DNA from: Streptomyces xanthii
GTDB lineage: Bacteria > Actinomycetota > Actinomycetes > Streptomycetales > Streptomycetaceae
Direction of reading: 5' to 3'
NCBI RefSeq assembly: GCF_014621695.1
Contig: NZ_CP061281.1
Span: forward strand, 2,542,001-2,606,000
Length of the DNA: 64,000 bases
The notes beneath the pieces are model-generated. The model did not search any database. It saw nothing but the letters and a program-made list of their open reading frames with translations, and was not told the origin of the DNA. A program made the translations under genes and the position numbers. This document shows positions 60,068-64,000 of the stretch, piece after piece (within the stretch, counting starts at the first letter, position 1; every line of letters starts with the position of its first letter).

Positions 60068-61078
60068 ATGCGCCGCTACGGCAAGCACACCGACGAGGAC
60101 GACATCCGCCAGCGCCCCAACCGCAAGGGGAACCGGCCGCGGACGAACATCCGGCCCAAGCACGAGGACGCGGCCGAGGGCATGGTCCTCACCGTGGACC
60201 GGGGGCGGCTCACCGTCCTCATCGACGACACCCCCGTGACCGCGATGAAGGCCCGTGAGCTGGGCCGCAAGGCCGCGGTCGTCGGGGACCGGGTCGCGGT
60301 CGTCGGTGATCTGTCCGGCAAGAAGGACACGCTCGCGCGCATCGTGCGCATCGAGAAGCGCACCTCGGTGCTGCGCCGCACCGCGGACGACGACGACCCG
60401 TACGAGCGCGTCGTCGTGGCCAACGCGGACCAGCTCGCCATCGTCACCGCGCTCGCCGACCCCGAGCCGCGCCCGCGCATGATCGACCGCTGTCTCGTGG
60501 CGGCGTACGACGGCGGCCTCTCGCCGCTGCTCGTCCTGACCAAGTCCGACCTGGCCCCGCCGGACAAGCTGCTCGACCTGTACGGCGACCTCGACATCCC
60601 GTACGTGGTGACGAGCCGCGCCGAGCTGGAGGACGGGACGGCCGTGGCGCGGGTGCGCGAGCAGCTCGACGGGAAGGTGACGGCGTTCGTCGGGCACTCC
60701 GGCGTGGGCAAGACGACGCTGGTCAACGCGCTGGTGCCGGACGACCGGCGGCGTACGACGGGTCATGTCAACGCGGTCACGGGCCGCGGCCGGCACACGA
60801 CGACCTCGGCGCTCGCGCTGCCGCTGTCGGGCGACGCGGGCTGGGTGGTCGACACTCCGGGCGTGCGGTCGTTCGGCCTGCACCACGTGGATCCCTCGCG
60901 CGTCATCCACGCCTTCCCGGATCTGGAGCCCGGCACGGAAAACTGCCCGCGCGCGTGCAGCCACGACGAGCCGGACTGCGCGCTCGACGCCTGGGTGGAG
61001 GCGGGGCACGCGGATCCCGCGCGGCTGTACTCGCTGCGCCGGCTGCTCGCGACCCGCGAGCGCCGCGAGGGCGACTGA
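60068..61078 (+). CDS. rsgA: Ribosome small-subunit-dependent GTPase A
   Basis: 336 residues from ATG 60068. N-terminal OB-fold region, then circularly permuted GTPase motifs: G4 LTKSDL, G1 GHSGVGKTTLVNAL, G3 DTPG; C-terminal zinc site CPRACSHDEPDC. Checks and releases late 30S assembly factors. Very likely co-transcribed with aroA. The N-tail is Arg-rich (RQRPNRKGNRPRTNIRPKH). Confidence 0.95.
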   Translation: MRRYGKHTDEDDIRQRPNRKGNRPRTNIRPKHEDAAEGMVLTVDRGRLTVLIDDTPVTAMKARELGRKAAVVGDRVAVVGDLSGKKDTLARIVRIEKRTSVLRRTADDDDPYERVVVANADQLAIVTALADPEPRPRMIDRCLVAAYDGGLSPLLVLTKSDLAPPDKLLDLYGDLDIPYVVTSRAELEDGTAVARVREQLDGKVTAFVGHSGVGKTTLVNALVPDDRRRTTGHVNAVTGRGRHTTTSALALPLSGDAGWVVDTPGVRSFGLHHVDPSRVIHAFPDLEPGTENCPRACSHDEPDCALDAWVEAGHADPARLYSLRRLLATRERREGD

Positions 61079-61116
61079 CCTCGCCGTTGTTTGCTGCCCG
61101 GCCCCACCGGTAAAGG

Positions 61117-61147
61117 CATAATCCCCGTACGGGATCGATCGCCGTAC
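61117..61147 (+). promoter_or_regulatory. Promoter -10 and operator-like repeat upstream of the SMR gene
   Basis: CATAAT (61117-61122) matches 5/6 of a -10. GTACGG (61127-61132) and CCGTAC (61142-61147) form an inverted repeat 9 bp apart at the predicted start, with ATCGAT between: a typical TetR-family layout. The TetR gene at 61522 is the nearest candidate. Confidence 0.5.
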
Positions 61148-61178
61148 CGGATCAGCGGGACACGGGAGGAAGACTCAC

Positions 61179-61502
61179 ATGGCGTGGCTGCTGGTCATCG
61201 TGGCGGGGATCCTGGAGACCGGTTTCGCCGTGTGCCTCAAGCTCTCGCACGGCTTCACGCGGTTGTGGCCGACGGTCGCGTTCGCCTCGTTCGCCCTGGG
61301 CAGCTTCGGTCTGCTGACGCTCTCCCTGAAGAAGCTCGACGTGGGGCCCGCGTACGCCGTCTGGACCGGCATCGGCGCGGCGGGCACGGCGATCTACGGG
61401 ATGGTCTTCCTCGGCGACGTCGTCTCCACGCTCAAGATCGTGTCCATCAGTCTCGTCATCGCGGGGGTCATCGGCCTCCAGCTCTCCGGCTCGGCGCACT
61501 GA
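61179..61502 (+). CDS. Small multidrug resistance (SMR) family efflux protein
   Basis: 107 residues with four membrane helices. The essential membrane Glu lies in helix 1 (VIVAGILETGFAVCLKLS), and WTGIGAAGTAIYGMVFLGD is the helix 3 signature. QacE/SugE-like antiporter for cationic drugs or guanidinium. GGAGG precedes the ATG. Convergent with a TetR gene (19-bp gap). Confidence 0.92.
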   Translation: MAWLLVIVAGILETGFAVCLKLSHGFTRLWPTVAFASFALGSFGLLTLSLKKLDVGPAYAVWTGIGAAGTAIYGMVFLGDVVSTLKIVSISLVIAGVIGLQLSGSAH

Positions 61503-61521
61503 TCCTCCGCCCCGGTCGGCC

Positions 61522-62070
61522 TCAGGCCGCTCTGGTGCGCAGCAGGCGGGCCAGGTCCGCCTCGCCCGCCGGCGCCACCACCCACGACAGCGCGATCCGT
61601 ACGGCGAGTTCGCACTCGCCGGCGGGTCTGCCGAGCAGGGCCGCGGCCCGGTCCCTCACGGCGGCCACGAGCTCGGCGGGGCCCGGCAGGGGGCCGTCGG
61701 CGCGGCGCTGCGCGGGGACCCCGGAGACGTGCGGCGCGGGGGCGAGGTCGATCGCGGGGAGCCGTTCGCTCCAGCAGCCGGTGAGCACGGCCCGCGTCAG
61801 CGGACTGCGCCGGGCCGCCTCGGAGGTCCACGCGGCGAGCGCCTCGAAGCCGCCCTCGCGCAGCGCGCGGTCGGCGCCGGTGAGGTAGAGGTCGGTCTCG
61901 CGCCGTACCAGGGCGCGGGCCAGGCCGTCCTTGCTGCCGAACTCGTTGTAGAGGGTCTGGCGCGACACCGAGGCGGCGGCCGCGACGTCCACCATCCGCA
62001 CCGCCGACCAGGGCCGTCGGCCGAGCGCCGCACCGGCCGCGTCCAACAGTGATTCCCTGGCTGCGGGCAT
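61522..62070 (-). CDS. TetR family transcriptional regulator
   Basis: 182 residues. HTH at ~8-50 ([44 protein letters not shown]). C-terminal TetR_C-like helices; ending [19 protein letters not shown]. Possible regulator of the convergent SMR pump or of itself via the CTTGACGG repeat at 62118-62144. Confidence 0.88.
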   Translation of the reverse strand: MPAARESLLDAAGAALGRRPWSAVRMVDVAAAASVSRQTLYNEFGSKDGLARALVRRETDLYLTGADRALREGGFEALAAWTSEAARRSPLTRAVLTGCWSERLPAIDLAPAPHVSGVPAQRRADGPLPGPAELVAAVRDRAAALLGRPAGECELAVRIALSWVVAPAGEADLARLLRTRAA

Positions 62071-62117
62071 CGTCGCCTCCCCGGGGCCGCCGGGTCCGTA
62101 CGGTTCGTTTCGCCAGA

Positions 62118-62144
62118 CTTGACGGTCTTGTCCGCTCCGTCAAG
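62118..62144. promoter_or_regulatory. Inverted repeat in the tetR/hisN divergent region
   Basis: CTTGACGG (62118-62125) and CCGTCAAG (62137-62144), exact complements, 11-bp spacer, 48 bp upstream of tetR. Each arm contains TTGACG, a usable -35 on either strand, so binding would block both directions. Confidence 0.55.
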
Positions 62145-62229
62145 GGGTTGCGCCCCATATGTCTGGTACGGACAGGGGGCGAGCGCACGTGCGGGCCGGG
62201 CGCTGTGGCCGGGGGTCCACCGCGATCGA

Positions 62230-62242
62230 TACTGTGCACTCA
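62230..62242 (+). promoter_or_regulatory. -10 for a probably leaderless hisN transcript
   Basis: TACTGT (62230-62235) lies 6 nt before the hisN ATG with no Shine-Dalgarno, the same layout as at 6614 and 58712. -35 not evident. Confidence 0.45.
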
Positions 62243-63033
62243 TGCCCGACTACCTCGATGATCTGCGTCTCGCCCACGTCCTCGCCGACGTCGCCGACGC
62301 CGCGACGATGGACCGGTTCAAGGCTCTCGACCTGAAGGTGGAGACCAAGCCGGACATGACGCCGGTGAGCGAGGCCGACAAGGCCGCCGAGGAGCTGATC
62401 CGCGGCAACCTCCAGCGGGCCAGGCCGCGTGACGCGGTCCTCGGCGAGGAGTACGGCATCGAGGGCACGGGTCCGCGCCGCTGGGTGATCGACCCGATCG
62501 ACGGCACCAAGAACTACGTGCGCGGCGTCCCGGTCTGGGCGACGCTGATCTCCCTCATGGAGGCCGGCGAGGGCGGCTACCAGCCGGTCGTCGGCGTCGT
62601 GTCGGCTCCCGCGCTCGGGCGCCGCTGGTGGGCGGCGAAGGGCGCGGGCGCGTACACGGGCCGCAGCCTGACCTCGGCGTCCCGGCTGCACGTGTCGAAG
62701 GTGGGCCGTATGGCCGACGCCTCGTTCGCGTACTCCTCGCTGTCGGGCTGGGAGGAGCAGGGCCGGCTCAACGGGTTCCTGGACCTGACCCGCACGGTGT
62801 GGCGCACGCGCGGCTACGGCGACTTCTGGCCGTACATGATGGTCGCCGAGGGTTCGGTGGACCTGTGCGCGGAGCCGGAGCTCTCCCTGTGGGACATGGC
62901 GGCGAACGCGATCATCGTGACCGAGGCGGGCGGCTCGTTCACCGGCCTCGACGGCCGTCCGGGCCCGCACAGCGGCAACGCGGCGGCGTCGAACGGACTG
63001 CTCCACGACGAGATGCTCAGCTACCTGCACTGA
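62242..63033 (+). CDS. hisN: Histidinol-phosphatase (inositol-monophosphatase family)
   Basis: 263 residues. IMPase metal motifs: [28 protein letters not shown], and [19 protein letters not shown]. Dephosphorylates histidinol phosphate in histidine synthesis in actinobacteria; assignment over other IMPases rests on conserved position and overall similarity. Followed by CBS-domain gene after 186 bp. Confidence 0.88.
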   Translation: MPDYLDDLRLAHVLADVADAATMDRFKALDLKVETKPDMTPVSEADKAAEELIRGNLQRARPRDAVLGEEYGIEGTGPRRWVIDPIDGTKNYVRGVPVWATLISLMEAGEGGYQPVVGVVSAPALGRRWWAAKGAGAYTGRSLTSASRLHVSKVGRMADASFAYSSLSGWEEQGRLNGFLDLTRTVWRTRGYGDFWPYMMVAEGSVDLCAEPELSLWDMAANAIIVTEAGGSFTGLDGRPGPHSGNAAASNGLLHDEMLSYLH

Positions 63034-63219
63034 GCCGGTCCCGCTCCCCGCGCGCCGCAAGTCGCTTCCCGCGCCCCCTTGTTGACTCCCCCTTTACCTG
63101 CCACATTGAGAGTCCCCCCACTTGTGAACTTGTGAATCGCTTCTCTTTGCCGCTCCGGTCACCGCCGGCAGCGGCAGGGCGGTGCCACAGGTGGCTCACA
63201 CAGGAAGGCGGCTCTCTTC

Positions 63220-63618
63220 ATGCTCGTCCGTGACGCCATGAGCACGATGGTCCTCACCATCGGCCCCACCCACACCCTGCGCCAGGCGGCCCGGCTGATG
63301 TCCGCGCGCCGCGTCGGCGCCGCCGTGGTCCTCGACCCCGACGGCTGCGGCATCGGCATCCTCACCGAGCGCGACGTCCTCAACTCCCTCGGCCTCGACC
63401 AGAATCCCGATCACGAGACCGCGGGCACCCACACCACCACCGACGTCGTCTTCGCCACCCCGGCGTGGACCCTGGAGGACGCCGCCCAGGCGATGGCGCA
63501 CGGCGGCTTCCGGCATCTGATCGTGCTCGACGGGCGCGAGCCGGTCGGCATCGTCTCCGTCCGCGACATCATCCGCGCCTGGGCCCCGGCCCGGCGCCTG
63601 GCCCACGACCTCGCCTGA
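63220..63618 (+). CDS. Two-CBS-domain protein
   Basis: 132 residues: two CBS motifs, ~1-55 (LVRDAMSTMVLTIGPTHTL, GIGILTERDVLN) and ~72-125 (TTDVVFATPAWTLEDAAQAM, VGIVSVRDIIRAW). Stand-alone adenine-nucleotide sensor module; partner unknown. AGGAAGG precedes ATG 63220. Confidence 0.9.
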   Translation: MLVRDAMSTMVLTIGPTHTLRQAARLMSARRVGAAVVLDPDGCGIGILTERDVLNSLGLDQNPDHETAGTHTTTDVVFATPAWTLEDAAQAMAHGGFRHLIVLDGREPVGIVSVRDIIRAWAPARRLAHDLA

Positions 63619-63682
63619 CGCCGTACGACCCTGCGCGGCGGCGCGAAGGCACGACGGCGCGACGGCACGACGGCACGACAAA

Positions 63683-63714
63683 GAGGGCCGGCTCCCCGTG
63701 GGGAACCGGCCCTC
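63683..63714. terminator. Terminator hairpin between the CBS gene and katG
   Basis: GAGGGCCGG (63683-63691) pairs with CCGGCCCTC (63706-63714); an inner CTCCCC/GGGGA stem extends it. Just upstream, 63650-63678 has short acggcacgac repeats. Confidence 0.8.
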
Positions 63715-63827
63715 CCGTCTCTCGGCGGGCGCCCGGGGGTTCAGCCGCGAAGGGCCATGACCGCGGCCTTCACCGGGCGCCTGCCGAAGCGTTCACCCCC
63801 GTGGGGGCGGCGGCACGGAGGCAGCGA

Positions 63828-64000
<173 letters not shown>

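Noticed and set aside
57881..61009. A 1042-codon minus-strand open frame covering rsgA, aroA and the M50 gene
   Set aside because: Produced by high GC; the residues are low-complexity and the plus strand has three clear families (aroA, rsgA, M50) with correct codon bias.
61079..61178. Guanidine (ykkC-type) riboswitch before the SMR gene
   Set aside because: No paired hairpins with ACGR loops and no recognisable ykkC core; the repeats look like a protein operator instead.

Overview
The window is high-GC (about 72% by eye), densely coded DNA with third-position GC bias, GTG/TTG starts and many ATGA/TGATG gene overlaps: a Streptomyces chromosome. The gene order (sodX/sodN, prsH-sigH, wblE-histidine kinase, nagB, dasD-dasCBA, dasR, mctP, nrdAB, eizS-CYP170A, def, rsrA-sigR, aroA, rsgA, hisN) matches what I recall of the core chromosome of S. 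coelicolor around SCO5206-SCO5262, so most of the window is conserved core rather than an island.

Layout. 1-2054: truncated end of a trypsin/VMAP conflict-type cassette with its Trypco1 partner. 2252-9132: small hypotheticals, a DUF4097-PadR operon, a leaderless HTH/Clp-N pair, an oxidoreductase and malic enzyme. 9688-12415: polar amino-acid ABC transporter. 12509-15182: a 32-bp inverted-repeat element, a methyltransferase, a CGNR regulator and the nickel superoxide dismutase pair sodX/sodN with a possible 3'UTR small RNA. 15163-19281: two divergent ATP-grasp genes, a DUF952 protein, a DHFR-like reductase divergent from a TetR regulator over a palindrome, and a GNAT. 19441-21946: a polyprenyl diphosphate synthase downstream of an EshA-like family 2B encapsulin shell protein. 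22199-26144: small protein, amidase, PLP enzyme, Na+/H+ antiporter, UBP zinc finger. 26170-31676: stress and developmental regulation (prsH-sigH, lipid kinase, wblE, PdtaS-like kinase).

31677-39161 is the N-acetylglucosamine/chitobiose regulon: nagB, dasD (GH3), dasC, dasB, dasA and the regulator dasR. Five 16-bp dre-like sites fall in the gaps, and a strong hairpin separates dasA from dasBC. 39349-42389 holds a DUF3311/MctP symporter pair and a nucleoside hydrolase. 42401-47333 is the class Ia ribonucleotide reductase locus with two NrdR boxes directly upstream of a cobalamin riboswitch, then nrdA, nrdB, a small antisense membrane protein gene and an AraC/GlxA regulator (nrdS-like). 47355-49807 is the albaflavenone pair (P450 plus epi-isozizaene synthase). 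50121-54826: peptide deformylase, a mosaic repeat, a TPR protein and two membrane HD proteins. 55032-56233: the thiol-redox switch sigR-rsrA with a SigR-type promoter and a 55-codon N-terminal extension frame. 56239-64000: hydrolase, a third repeat element, SRAP, M50 peptidase, aroA, rsgA, an SMR pump, a TetR regulator, hisN, a CBS protein and the 3' end of katG.

No rRNA, tRNA, CRISPR array, transposase or prophage was seen. The least ordinary items are the VMAP cassette at the left edge, the encapsulin-prenyltransferase operon, the repeated inverted-repeat elements and the stacked regulatory sites around nrdA, das and sigR.
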